From Pantoea coffeiphila (lineage in GTDB: Bacteria > Pseudomonadota > Gammaproteobacteria > Enterobacterales > Enterobacteriaceae): 64,000 bases of DNA. Location: NCBI RefSeq assembly GCF_016909495.1, contig NZ_JAFBFW010000002.1, positions 496,001 through 560,000 of the forward strand. Reading direction: 5' to 3'. The notes beneath the pieces were generated by a model. That model searched no databases. It saw only the letters and a list, made by a program, of their open reading frames with translations, and had not been told where the DNA came from. The position numbers and the translations under genes were made by a program. Below are positions 1 through 8,800 of this stretch, in pieces (the first letter of the stretch is position 1; each line of letters begins with the position of its first letter).

Positions 1-118
1 AATCGTAAGGGAATAAAAATTCAACGCCTTTAAAGCCAGCCTTTGCCGCCGCATCAAAGCGCTCAAGGAAAGGCAGTTCGTTAAACAGGGTAGACAGATT
101 AGCAGCAAACTTAGGCAT
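1..118 (-). CDS. otnI: 2-oxo-tetronate isomerase OtnI, N-terminal part
   Basis: The reverse strand from 118 reads [20 protein letters not shown] and then continues [16 protein letters not shown] before the window edge. This is the conserved start of the hydroxypyruvate-isomerase-like TIM-barrel family (E. coli YgbM/OtnI). In the known pathway OtnI isomerises 2-oxo-tetronate to 3-oxo-tetronate. It is the last visible gene of the threonate operon and begins 4 bases after otnC ends. Only about 39 residues are inside the window, so the active site is not seen; the call rests on the N-terminal motif plus the neighbours. Confidence 0.88.
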   Translation of the reverse strand, partial: MPKFAANLSTLFNELPFLERFDAAAKAGFKGVEFLFPYD

Positions 119-122
119 GTCT

Positions 123-746
123 TCAGCTCCGTAATTCAGCCACTTCGTCATCGGTCAGATAACGAATAGGGCGATCGCCCAGGGTAAATATCAGTCGGGC
201 AGTCTCTTCCAGTTCTTCGGTATTATCCGCCGCCTCACGCAGCGTTTTCCCCACCACCACCGGTCCGTGATTCGCCAGCAGGAATGCCCGGTAGTTCGGC
301 GCCAGCTTCGCCAGATCCTCACCGAGACGAGGATCGCCCGGACGATAATAAGGAACAACCGGCACATCGCCAACGCGCATCACAACATACGGCGTGAAAG
401 GACGAATGCAGTTTTTGCTGTCCAGCCCTTCCAGGCAGGAAAGTGCGGTCAGATACAGGCAGTGCAGATGCACGATGGCACCACACTCCGGGTTGTTCTG
501 ATAGATCGCACGGTGGAAGCTGATCTCTTTCGAAGGTTTATCGCCACCGATCCACTCTCCATCCGGAGTGACCTTCGACAGCCTTTCGGCCACCAGCTCG
601 CCAAGGCAGGAGCCTGTCGGCGTCGCCAGCAGCGTGCCGTCCTCCAGGCGCATCGATAAATTCCCTGCCGAACCGGTGGCATATCCGCGCTGGAAAAATG
701 AGGCTCCCAGCCGGACCATTTCTTCTCGTGCCTGCTGTTCAGTCAT
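123..746 (-). CDS. otnC: 3-oxo-tetronate 4-phosphate decarboxylase OtnC
   Basis: A 207-residue class II aldolase/adducin-fold protein (YgbL/OtnC family). The early segment [10 protein letters not shown] matches the phosphate-binding loop of the family. The zinc ligands are expected in [10 protein letters not shown] (about residues 93-102) and in the ANHGPVV segment (about 158-164). By family it decarboxylates 3-oxo-tetronate 4-phosphate to dihydroxyacetone phosphate and CO2, the last step of L-threonate/D-erythronate breakdown. Its start overlaps the otnK stop by 4 bases, so translation is probably coupled. L-fuculose-phosphate aldolase is the main alternative within the fold, but the neighbours argue for OtnC. 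Confidence 0.93.
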   Translation of the reverse strand: MTEQQAREEMVRLGASFFQRGYATGSAGNLSMRLEDGTLLATPTGSCLGELVAERLSKVTPDGEWIGGDKPSKEISFHRAIYQNNPECGAIVHLHCLYLTALSCLEGLDSKNCIRPFTPYVVMRVGDVPVVPYYRPGDPRLGEDLAKLAPNYRAFLLANHGPVVVGKTLREAADNTEELEETARLIFTLGDRPIRYLTDDEVAELRS

Positions 747-2005
747 ACTACGAACTCCGTTTGCGCCCGGGCAAAAAAGTTTTCATCACCGAAATTACCG
801 GATTTCAGCGCAAGGGACACCGGCTGCGTGACCGATCTGACCCACGGCACCCCGGGGGAAATCACCGGACCGATGTGGAAAGCATCAATGTTCAGCGTCT
901 GCGCCACCACGCCCGAGGTTTCGCCTCCGGCAACGATAAAGCGCTGCCAGCCGCGCTGTTGCAGTTCACGTACCACGCTGGCAAACAGCTGCTCAACGGC
1001 CTCGCTGCTCTGCTGCGCACCGTACTGCTGCTGAATCCGCTGCAGCGTTTCCGGTTCAGAAGTGGCAAACAGCATCGGCGCCAGCGGCTCATCAGCATGT
1101 TGCGCCACCCAGTCGCACAGCTCGTGTGCATAGGCCTCGCGCTGTTGCAGCGCGCGTTCCACATCAACCGCCTGCGAGGAAGCCTGTTGACGGTAGCGGG
1201 AAACCTGACGGTTGGTCATCGTCGAACAGGAACCTGAAATCACCACCGCCCGTCCACCCTGCGGTTTACCCGCTGCCTGCGCCTGTTCGCGATCCCAGCC
1301 GCTGGTTGCCCACTGCCGCGCCAGGCCGATTGCCAGCCCGGAACCGCCGGTCACCAGCTTCATCTCACGCAGCGCTTCCCCCTGAGTCAGCAGATGCTGC
1401 TCGTTAAGCGCATCCAGTACCACATAACGCACGCCCGCTGCCGCCAGTTTGGCCAGCTCTGCCCGTACCGCTTCAGCACCGAGATCCAGCGTCTGGCTGG
1501 CGATCAGCCCGGCTTTACCCGCTGCCTGTGCTTCCATCAGCCGCAGCAGATTGCTGTCGGTCATTGGCGTAACCGGATGGTGGCGCATACCTGAATCGGA
1601 CAACAGCTGGTTCATCACGAACAAATGCCCTTGATAGACGGTACGGCCATTCACCGGCAGCGACGGCGAAATCACCGTCTGCGTTTCACCCAGCGCGGCC
1701 AGCAACGCATCGGTGACCGGGCCGATGTTACCTTTTGCGGTGCTGTCAAAGGTCGAGCAGTATTTAAAATAGAACCGTTCACAGCCCTGCTGTTGCAGCC
1801 AGACCAATGCTGCAAGGGAATCCTCGACGGCTTTTTCCGCCGCGCAGGAACGCGACTTCAGGCTAACCACAATCGCTTCGGCATCCAGCTGGCGCTCGTC
1901 CTGCGGCACACCGTTAACCTGCACCGTTGACATACCGTTCTGCACCAGAAAACTGGCAATATCGGTAGCACCGGTAAAATCATCAGCAATCACACCCAGG
2001 CGCAT
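743..2005 (-). CDS. otnK: 3-oxo-tetronate kinase OtnK
   Basis: A 420-residue four-carbon acid sugar kinase of the YgbK/DUF1537 family. The N-terminus MRLGVIADDFTGATDIASFL carries the family's DDFTGA signature at residues 8-13. The C-terminal half has the nucleotide-binding glycine-rich segment VAGGETSGVV (about residues 356-365). It phosphorylates 3-oxo-tetronate with ATP to give the OtnC substrate. Its start codon shares one base with the ltnD stop (TAATG), a tight operon arrangement. Length and both ends match the family. Confidence 0.94.
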   Translation of the reverse strand: MRLGVIADDFTGATDIASFLVQNGMSTVQVNGVPQDERQLDAEAIVVSLKSRSCAAEKAVEDSLAALVWLQQQGCERFYFKYCSTFDSTAKGNIGPVTDALLAALGETQTVISPSLPVNGRTVYQGHLFVMNQLLSDSGMRHHPVTPMTDSNLLRLMEAQAAGKAGLIASQTLDLGAEAVRAELAKLAAAGVRYVVLDALNEQHLLTQGEALREMKLVTGGSGLAIGLARQWATSGWDREQAQAAGKPQGGRAVVISGSCSTMTNRQVSRYRQQASSQAVDVERALQQREAYAHELCDWVAQHADEPLAPMLFATSEPETLQRIQQQYGAQQSSEAVEQLFASVVRELQQRGWQRFIVAGGETSGVVAQTLNIDAFHIGPVISPGVPWVRSVTQPVSLALKSGNFGDENFFARAQTEFVV

Positions 2006-2919
2006 TATTTCTGCTCCTTTTTTTCCGGCAGCGTAATGCCGCTAAAGATCTTGATCACCGCGCTGTCGTCCTCGCGGCCGTAGCCTGCGTTGCTGGCGGA
2101 GGTGAACATGTTGAACGCCGTTGAGGCCAGCGGCAGCGGAAAGTGCAGTGCTTTCGCCGTATCAGCGACCAGACCGAGATCCTTCACGAAAATATCCACT
2201 GCGGATTTCGGCGAGTAATCACCGTCAACAACGTGGCGCATGCGGTTTTCAAACATCCATGAATTTCCCGCCGCGTTCGTCACCACGTCGTACATGGTAT
2301 CCAGCGGGATACCCGCACGTGCCGCCAGCGCCATCGCTTCTGCTCCGGCCGCAATATGCACCCCGGCCAGCAGCTGATGAATAATCTTCACCGTCGAGCC
2401 AAGACCGATTTCACTGCCAATGCGATACACCTTGCCCGCCACCGCGTCCAGCACCGGCTGCAGGCGCTCGAAGGCAGCATCGCTGCCGGAAGCCATCACC
2501 GTCATTTCGCCCGCCGCTGCTTTCACCGCGCCACCGGAAACCGGTGCATCCAGCATGATCAGCTGGTGCTGTGCCAGCTGCTGTTCAATGCTCTGCGCAT
2601 CGGCGGAAGAAATCGTCGAGGAAACCATCACGACGGTCCCCGGCTTCAGGCGTGAAGCCAGGCCATTTTCACCAAACAGAATGGCCTTAACCTGAGCGGC
2701 ATTGACCACCAGCAGCAGCACCGCATCCAACTGGTCGGCGAAATCATCAGCACGGCTCTCTGCCGCCTGTGCGCCGCTATCGCGCAGGGTTTGTAATGCC
2801 TGTGGATTAAGATCCACGCCCCAGGTCCGCAGGCCTGCCTTAATACAGGATTGCGCCGCGCCCATGCCCATAGAACCGAGGCCAACGACACAAACCGACA
2901 TTGATGCTGCGTTTGACAT
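2005..2919 (-). CDS. ltnD: L-threonate dehydrogenase LtnD
   Basis: A 304-residue 3-hydroxyacid dehydrogenase of the beta-HAD family (YgbJ/LtnD). The Rossmann motif GLGSMGMGAA lies near residues 14-23, the substrate-binding segment DAPVSGG near 124-130, and the catalytic lysine is expected in the GLGSTVKIIHQLL segment (near residue 178). It oxidises L-threonate to 2-oxo-tetronate with NAD+ and is the first gene of the operon ltnD-otnK-otnC-otnI. The start at 2919 has a GGAGAG ribosome site a few bases upstream; an in-frame ATG at 2901 would remove six residues and cannot be excluded. Tartronate semialdehyde reductase is a related family but the context fits LtnD. Confidence 0.92.
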   Translation of the reverse strand: MSNAASMSVCVVGLGSMGMGAAQSCIKAGLRTWGVDLNPQALQTLRDSGAQAAESRADDFADQLDAVLLLVVNAAQVKAILFGENGLASRLKPGTVVMVSSTISSADAQSIEQQLAQHQLIMLDAPVSGGAVKAAAGEMTVMASGSDAAFERLQPVLDAVAGKVYRIGSEIGLGSTVKIIHQLLAGVHIAAGAEAMALAARAGIPLDTMYDVVTNAAGNSWMFENRMRHVVDGDYSPKSAVDIFVKDLGLVADTAKALHFPLPLASTAFNMFTSASNAGYGREDDSAVIKIFSGITLPEKKEQK

Positions 2920-2991
2920 ACGCTCTCCGTGTTAATTTTGGTGATAATTTGTTTTCTTGTGTGAAGTATAGGCGTTTTAAACCGTAAACTT

Positions 2992-3007
2992 GGTGATGCA
3001 CATCACA
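2992..3007. promoter_or_regulatory. CRP-like site upstream of ltnD
   Basis: GGTGA-TGCACA-TCACA differs from the CRP core TGTGA-N6-TCACA at one position. It sits about 80 bases upstream of ltnD in the 319-base gap shared with the divergent regulator gene, which suits catabolite control of threonate use. No other clear operator was recognised in this gap (2920-3238), which is AT-rich. Confidence 0.55.
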
Positions 3008-3238
3008 ATAATTAACAATCAAGAGAGCGCAATTCACATAGATTAACAGAAAAAAAAGAATACAAATGAGAATAAAAACATCATTATTCAGTAAGATAGC
3101 TGATTTCATTAGCTGAAAAGCTGTGACGAAAAATCATCGACGTGATAAATTGGTAAAAATTGTGGTGTTGTATCGCTGAGCCGATGACATTTTTCAACAC
3201 CGTTCTCAGGCTACGCCGCTTATTCGCAAGGAGAGTTC

Positions 3239-4000
3239 ATGATTCCCGTTGAACGCCATCAACAAATTTTATCGCTGGTGCAGGAACGTGGTGTAGTCAG
3301 TATTGCCGAACTGACCGAACGACTGGCGGTCTCCCATATGACGATTCGCCGCGATCTGCAAAAGCTGGAAGAACAGGGAGCGGTAATGTTGGTGTCCGGT
3401 GGCGTGCGTTCTACGGAGCGATTATCCAGTGAGCCTTCGCATCTGGATAAAACCAGTATGTTCAGCCAGGAAAAACAGGCTATCGGTGCTGCGGCAGCTC
3501 AGCATATTCCCCGTAACAGCTGCCTCTATCTGGACGCAGGCACCACCACGCTGGCGCTTGCCCGAGAACTCAGCGTTCGTGATGATTTGCTGATCGTCAC
3601 CAACGATTTCGCCATTGCCAATTTTCTGATTGATGGCAGCCAGTGCAGGATGATCCACACCGGCGGCACCCTGTGTCGCGACAACCGCTCCAGCGTTGGA
3701 GAAGCTGCCGCTCAGGCCCTGCGCGGACTGTCCATTGACATCGCTTTTATCTCGGCATCCTGCTGGGGCACGCGCGGAACCTTCACGCCGGATGAGGAAA
3801 AAATTGCCGTTAAGCGTGCTGCCAGCGAAGTAAGTCGTAAACGGGTACTGCTGGCCGACAGTTCAAAATACAATAAAATTGCCACTTTTCTGGCACTACC
3901 GCTCGAACAGTTTGATGGCATAATCACCGATCCACATCTTTCGGCGTCCGCCAGCCGTGAGCTGGCAGCAATGAATATAGATATCACTATTGCGGGTTAA
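3239..4000 (+). CDS. ygbI: DeoR-family regulator of the threonate operon
   Basis: A 253-residue DeoR/GlpR-type repressor. Residues 1-57 form the winged helix-turn-helix with the signature AELTERLAVSHMTIRRDLQ. The C-terminal sugar-phosphate sensor domain carries DAGTTTLALARELS (near residue 100) and the family motif EEKIAVKRAA followed by LLADSSKYNK. It is divergent from ltnD, the same arrangement as ygbI/ygbJ in E. coli, so it very likely controls the operon; its ligand is probably a pathway phosphate. A strong AAGGAG ribosome site lies just upstream of the ATG. Confidence 0.9.
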   Translation: MIPVERHQQILSLVQERGVVSIAELTERLAVSHMTIRRDLQKLEEQGAVMLVSGGVRSTERLSSEPSHLDKTSMFSQEKQAIGAAAAQHIPRNSCLYLDAGTTTLALARELSVRDDLLIVTNDFAIANFLIDGSQCRMIHTGGTLCRDNRSSVGEAAAQALRGLSIDIAFISASCWGTRGTFTPDEEKIAVKRAASEVSRKRVLLADSSKYNKIATFLALPLEQFDGIITDPHLSASASRELAAMNIDITIAG

Positions 4001-4013
4001 GCCCCTGCATCAC

Positions 4014-4042
4014 GGTGTAGTGGCCATGACGTTCACTACACC
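4014..4042. terminator. Hairpin after the regulator gene
   Basis: A perfect 9-bp stem (GGTGTAGTG paired with CACTACACC) with an 11-base loop begins 14 bases after the ygbI stop. There is no clear T-run, so it may be a weak or Rho-assisted terminator or an mRNA-stabilising hairpin. Confidence 0.4.
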
Positions 4043-4294
4043 CGATGCGATTTACCTTTACATAACCATTCATTTATTAGCGATTGCCATCACAAACTGT
4101 CATTTTGCTCGGAACATCCTCTCCGGACGCGGCGCTTTATCGCTAAACTTATGAAGTCATCTTAAGGACTCACTTGTTACCAACTTCACCCTGACCGTTA
4201 TACCCACTCTGTTCAAGCTCAGTAGAGGGAACGGATTGTCCGGCAACCATCAAACCGGGTGCTTGAAAGAGGCAGGGTATACAAGGAGATCCCT

Positions 4295-4540
4295 ATGAGC
4301 ACAATTAATACCAGCATGGGCCGTTACAGCCTGACAGCCAAAGATGCGGGAAACCACATCAAAGGTTCGATTGCTATCAATGATGAAGGCGGCACGCAAC
4401 TCACCTGCCAGGAGTTTAAAGAGCACTACCTGGATGATGTTGTAAATAATGTGATTTATCCCGTCACCGGAGGTAACCGGCAAATAACGCAGGCGCTCCG
4501 TGACGAAATGATCAAGGCCGGTTTTTATCAACCTCACTAA
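4295..4540 (+). CDS. Small soluble protein, unrecognised
   Basis: An 81-residue protein starting MSTINTSMGRYSLTAKDAG and ending MIKAGFYQPH. The ATG at 4295 is preceded by AAGGAG at 4283-4288, an excellent ribosome site, so it is preferred over an in-frame start 12 codons upstream. The protein is hydrophilic, with no signal peptide, membrane segment or cysteine pair. The sequence looks like a real folded protein of balanced composition, but I do not recognise the family. It stands alone between the threonate regulator and hcxB, about 330 bases upstream of the latter. No function is proposed. Confidence 0.7.
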   Translation: MSTINTSMGRYSLTAKDAGNHIKGSIAINDEGGTQLTCQEFKEHYLDDVVNNVIYPVTGGNRQITQALRDEMIKAGFYQPH

Positions 4541-4873
4541 CTAAAGTGTAAACTTCAGACGTCAGTGAAACGGCTTTCGTAACGGAATTTGTTCAGCTGT
4601 TTCCGTAATCGATTTATAAGATCGATATCAATTAATCGATCTATATAACCAATTATATTTTATACAGAATTTGTGCGACCATGCCCCTGTACCACCCAAT
4701 GGTAAAGTCGAGAAATAGCTTTATTTGCCCACGTTTCGTGGGCTTTTTTTTATAAAAACTCTACGCTCCCCAGTCACAAGACGGATAGGATATGGTCAAT
4801 TGTATACTGCGATACTCATCGCAGCTGACAAATAAAACATCCGTCACCTGACGGCTAAACATGGAGCGTATCG
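4541..4873. other. Intergenic region with an isolated strong terminator
   Basis: This 333-base gap is AT-rich in its first half. A TATATT hexamer at 4654-4659 could be a -10 element, but no good -35 is visible. From about 4666 to 4751 a short transcript ending in the terminator at 4727-4751 is possible (see findings). The last 100 bases form the hcxB leader. No tRNA or open reading frame was recognised. Confidence 0.4.
4727..4751 (+). terminator. Strong Rho-independent terminator
   Basis: GCCCACG, loop TTT, CGTGGGC, followed directly by eight T. It lies 187 bases after the stop of the small gene ending at 4540, unusually far for that gene's own terminator. Confidence 0.85.
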
Positions 4874-5944
4874 ATGGACGAAATTCGTATTCACCCCGCT
4901 AAACTGCACCAGATGGTTAACAGCCTGTGGCAGCATGCTGGCAGCAGCAAGTCTGAAGCAAGAAAAATTGCCGATCATCTCGTTGCCGCCAATCTTGCCG
5001 GCCATGATTCCCACGGCGTGGGCATGATCCCCACCTATATGACCTCCCGCGCGTTAGGAAATCTGCAACAAAACCGTGAACTGCGGATCGTCAAGGATAC
5101 CGGGGCCGTGTTAACGGTTGATGGCCAACAGGGATTTGGCCAGGTGATGGCCGCTGAAGCGATGGAATTGGCCATAGGTCGTACCCGAGAGCTGGGCATG
5201 TGCGCCATCGCTCTGCGTAATTCTCACCATATCGGCCGTATTGGCCACTGGGCCGAGATGTGCGCCAGCGCCGGGTTTATCTCGTTCCACTTTGTCAACG
5301 TCGTTGGCGATCCGCTCGTCGCTCCTTTCAACGGTAGCGACCGCCGGTTTGGCACTAACCCGTTCTGCGCCGTTTTTCCGCGCCCCGGCCAGCCGCCGCT
5401 GCTGTTGGACTTCGCCACCAGCGGCATTGCCTACGGTAAAACCCGCGTGGCGTGGAATAAGCGCGCAACGGTTGCCGAGGGGAACCTGATTGACAACCAC
5501 GGCCAGCCTACCTGCGATCCCGCTGTGATGCATGAAACGCCTTACGGCTCTCTGCTGGCATTCGGCCTGCATAAAGGGTATGCGCTGGCGGTGATGTGTG
5601 AAATTCTCGGTGGCGCACTTTCCGGCGGAAAAACCACCCACCAGGATTCGCTGCAAACCTCATCGGCAGCGATTTTCAACTGTATGACCAGTATCGTATT
5701 GGACCCTGCCGCGTTCGATGCACCGGAAATGCAGCAGGAAGCGCAACGGTTTATTGACTGGACGAAAGCCTCCCCGCAGGCAGGTGAACAGCCGATTAAA
5801 GTGCCCGGTGAATGGGAAGAAGAACAGCGCGCCGAACGTCAGCAGCACGGTATTCCGATTGATGCCAACAGCTGGCAGCAGCTGTGTCAGTCAGCACGTG
5901 AAGCCGGAATGCCGGAAACCGAGCTGGCAGGTTACCAGCCCTGA
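4874..5944 (+). CDS. hcxB: Hydroxycarboxylate dehydrogenase HcxB (YbiC)
   Basis: A 356-residue NAD(P)-dependent oxidoreductase of the LDH2/malate-lactate dehydrogenase family. The segments HLVAANLAGHDSHGVGMIP, NSHHIGRIGHWAE, RFGTNPFCAVFPR, LLLDFATS and HKGYALAVMCEILGGALSGG match E. coli YbiC almost word for word. The conserved His and Asp of HDSHG and NSHHIG are the expected catalytic and substrate residues. E. coli HcxB oxidises 2-hydroxycarboxylates such as hydroxyphenyllactate-type acids. It appears to be monocistronic, with an ATG at 4874 after GGAGCG. Confidence 0.92.
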   Translation: MDEIRIHPAKLHQMVNSLWQHAGSSKSEARKIADHLVAANLAGHDSHGVGMIPTYMTSRALGNLQQNRELRIVKDTGAVLTVDGQQGFGQVMAAEAMELAIGRTRELGMCAIALRNSHHIGRIGHWAEMCASAGFISFHFVNVVGDPLVAPFNGSDRRFGTNPFCAVFPRPGQPPLLLDFATSGIAYGKTRVAWNKRATVAEGNLIDNHGQPTCDPAVMHETPYGSLLAFGLHKGYALAVMCEILGGALSGGKTTHQDSLQTSSAAIFNCMTSIVLDPAAFDAPEMQQEAQRFIDWTKASPQAGEQPIKVPGEWEEEQRAERQQHGIPIDANSWQQLCQSAREAGMPETELAGYQP

Positions 5945-5989
5945 TCCATCGGCAAAAGCGGCGGAGCTTATGCAGCCGCCGCTGGACGC

Positions 5990-6616
5990 TCAGCGTGAGA
6001 ACAGCAGCTTAATTCCCGCTGCCGTGAAGAACAGCGCAAACACGCCTTCAATTCCCCGACGGCATTTCTGGTAGCCCCGGCTCATCATCTGAGTAGAAAA
6101 CAGCAGCGCGTAGCTGCCAAACACTAAGATGCCCAGCAGCGCGCAGCCACAGACAATCAGCGGCAGCAGCAGCGGTGAGGCATCAGCATGAATTCCCAGA
6201 GACATAATGGCTGTCCACACCAGTATCGCCTTCGGATTGCTGAGGTGCAGCAGTAAACCACGCCGATACAGCGCGCGGTAAGAGACTGGCATCGTTACGG
6301 CTGCGTTCGGCTGGTTTGGCTTGCTGTGTGCTGCGCTGCGGGCCGCCTTAAACGCCAGCCAAAGCAGGTAGATGCCGCCGACGATCTTAATCACCGTCAC
6401 CGCCTGCGCCCACGCCAGCAGCAGCGTCGACAGTCCGGTTGCGACCAGCAGCGCCCAGCACAGCGAACCACTGATCACACCGGCAGCCAGCATCAGAGCA
6501 GGGAGTCGCCCCTGGCTCATCGCCACCCCCATAATGGCCATATTGCTGGGGCCCGGGCTGGCCGTTCCCAGTAAGTAGGCCGCATAAACCGGCAACAGCG
6601 CCAGCAGAATATCCAT
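5990..6616 (-). CDS. LysE/RhtB-family amino-acid exporter
   Basis: A 208-residue inner-membrane protein with about six hydrophobic segments. The family signature GTASPGPSNMAIMGVAMSQG lies at residues 17-36 and HLSNPKAILVW near 130. The start at 6616 (MDILLALLPVY) is set by GGGAGG just upstream; an in-frame extension of 51 codons upstream is charged and unlike the family. Such proteins export amino acids or related small molecules by proton antiport; the substrate cannot be read from sequence. It is convergent with hcxB, with 45 bases between the stops. Confidence 0.85.
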   Translation of the reverse strand: MDILLALLPVYAAYLLGTASPGPSNMAIMGVAMSQGRLPALMLAAGVISGSLCWALLVATGLSTLLLAWAQAVTVIKIVGGIYLLWLAFKAARSAAHSKPNQPNAAVTMPVSYRALYRRGLLLHLSNPKAILVWTAIMSLGIHADASPLLLPLIVCGCALLGILVFGSYALLFSTQMMSRGYQKCRRGIEGVFALFFTAAGIKLLFSR

Positions 6617-7374
6617 CTTCCCTCCCCTGTAAAATGGCCGACGGTGGCCCTGTATCGCTGTTATAGCACGCCGGTCTGCACTGCGGCTAATGCGCATATT
6701 CCGCACAGTGAAATCTTGATTTCCGACAATCATCGAACAGATAAACCGCATAAAAATGTAACCAAACATTTCAATATGCGTGTTTTTATGTATTACATTA
6801 TTAACATTTTCCGGGGAGGTGTTGAAAATAGCAGGATGAGGTAAGGTTCTAAAAATGCAGATAAATTAACAATTTCAATTACACTCTAAAAAAATAACAC
6901 ACGGTTCACATACTTCACCAAACCTTTATATTTTCTGTGGTTATTATATCCATACTGTTCATAAAAATTATATTTATATCCCTCTCAGCTATAAAAAAAC
7001 GATAAAATGAACGTCGACATTTCTTCTCAAGGAGAAATTTCCCTCGTATTTATCCCGGACCGACAGAGATAAAAAACCCTTACTCATCATAATTATACAT
7101 TTCATTCACATCTAATCATCATTTAACCAGCCTGCTTTAACATTTTCCGCCAGCGATTTAACCTCACCGCGAAACACTTCAACGTAATAATGATTGCTGT
7201 TATAGCCGCGATCAATATTACTGTTACTACTCCTTCACCTGATTTGGTCTTAGGATCAAACCGTAGTAGATGAGAAACCCGCAATTATCCACCTTCACTT
7301 TTCCATAATGTAGTCTATTTGTTAATTGTGGGTAAAAAAATAAAAGGCAGTATTATGTTAGATCGAGGTAAGCA
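6617..7374. other. Long AT-rich intergenic region upstream of cioAB
   Basis: 758 bases without a convincing gene lie between the divergent exporter and cioA genes. The region is strongly AT-rich and carries only short, poorly initiated reading frames. The 60 bases before cioA contain GTTAATTG (ArcA half-site-like) and TAATGT that could be a -10 element. No RNA gene was recognised. Confidence 0.4.
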
Positions 7375-8799
7375 ATGTTCGGATTAGATGCGTATCACCT
7401 GGCAAGGATACAGTTTGGCTTTACCGTAGCCTTTCACATCCTTTTCCCCGCTATCACCATCGGGCTGGCCAGTTTCCTTGCGGTACTGGAAGGTCTGTGG
7501 CTGAAAAGCAAAAACGAGGTTTATCGCGACCTCTATCATTTCTGGTCAAAAATCTTTGCCGTCAACTTCGGAATGGGCGTGGTATCTGGCCTGGTGATGG
7601 CCTATCAGTTCGGTACCAACTGGGCTGGATTCTCGCAGTTTGCCGGCAGTATTACCGGCCCGCTGCTGACCTATGAAGTCCTGACCGCATTCTTCCTTGA
7701 GGCCGGCTTCCTCGGCGTGATGCTGTTTGGCTGGAACCGCGTCAGCCGTGGACTGCACTTCTTTGCAACCTGCATGGTGGCGCTGGGAACGATTATTTCC
7801 ACCTTCTGGATACTCGCCTCCAATAGCTGGATGCAAACGCCACAGGGCTACGCGGTGGAAAACGGTATCGTGGTCCCTGCCGACTGGATGGCGATCATCT
7901 TCAACCCGTCATTCCCTTATCGACTGCTACATATGTCCGTGGCGGCTTTCCTGGTGACCGCGTTCTTCGTCGGCGCTTCGGCAGCCTGGCACCTGTTGCG
8001 TAAAAACGATACGCCCGCCATTCGCAAAATGCTGTCAATGGCGCTGTGGATGGCGCTGATCGTGTCGCCGATTCAGGCGATGATCGGTGATGCGCACGGC
8101 CTGAATACGCTGGAGCATCAGCCAGCCAAGATTGCCGCGATTGAAGGACACTGGGAAAACCCGCCGGGTGAAGCCACACCGCTGATCCTGTTCGGCATCC
8201 CGGACATGAAAGAAGAAAGAACGCGCTATGCGCTGGAGATTCCATACCTCGGCAGCCTGATTCTGACTCACAGCCTCGATAAACAGGTTCCGGCACTGAA
8301 GAGTTTCCCGAAAGAAGATCGCCCTAACTCGCTGGTGGTATTCTGGTCATTCCGTGTCATGGTTGGCCTGGGCATGCTGATGATTCTGATGGGGGTTGTC
8401 AGCCTGTGGATGCGCCGCGGACAGCGTCTTTACACCTCACGTCCGTTCCTGTGGTTTGTGCTGCTGATGGGGCCATCCGGGCTGATTGCGCTGGTCGCAG
8501 GCTGGATCACCACGGAAATGGGCCGCCAGCCGTGGGTCATTTATGGCCTGCTCCGCACCCGCGATGCCGTTTCGCTGCACAGTACGCTGCAGATGGCGAT
8601 CTCGCTGATCGCTTTTATCCTGGTTTATATCTCCGTGTTCGGCATCGGCTACACCTACCTGGCTAACCTGATCAAAAAAGGTCCACAGGCAGGTGAAGGT
8701 GACCATACGCCAGAAGGTGGGCCGGGGACGTCGCACACGCCTTCTCGCCCACTATCGGCGGTGCAGGAAAAACTCAATTCATCGGAAGAGGGAAAATAA
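7375..8799 (+). CDS. cioA: Quinol oxidase bd-type subunit I, short Q-loop (CioA-like)
   Basis: A 474-residue cytochrome bd-type subunit I, shorter than E. coli CydA (522). Heme ligands match: His21, His186 and Met329. The quinol-binding pair Lys252 and Glu257 is present in KIAAIEGHWE, Glu101 and Glu109 line the proton path, and GRQPW is at residues 383-387. The extracellular Q-loop lacks the long insertion of CydA, the feature that separates the cyanide-insensitive CIO/CbdA group. It oxidises ubiquinol and reduces oxygen at the inner membrane without pumping protons. cioB follows after one base. Confidence 0.9.
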   Translation: MFGLDAYHLARIQFGFTVAFHILFPAITIGLASFLAVLEGLWLKSKNEVYRDLYHFWSKIFAVNFGMGVVSGLVMAYQFGTNWAGFSQFAGSITGPLLTYEVLTAFFLEAGFLGVMLFGWNRVSRGLHFFATCMVALGTIISTFWILASNSWMQTPQGYAVENGIVVPADWMAIIFNPSFPYRLLHMSVAAFLVTAFFVGASAAWHLLRKNDTPAIRKMLSMALWMALIVSPIQAMIGDAHGLNTLEHQPAKIAAIEGHWENPPGEATPLILFGIPDMKEERTRYALEIPYLGSLILTHSLDKQVPALKSFPKEDRPNSLVVFWSFRVMVGLGMLMILMGVVSLWMRRGQRLYTSRPFLWFVLLMGPSGLIALVAGWITTEMGRQPWVIYGLLRTRDAVSLHSTLQMAISLIAFILVYISVFGIGYTYLANLIKKGPQAGEGDHTPEGGPGTSHTPSRPLSAVQEKLNSSEEGK

Positions 8800-8800
8800 G

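Noticed and set aside
4660-4751. tRNA gene
   Set aside because: No cloverleaf or T-loop motif; the only clear structure is the terminator hairpin.
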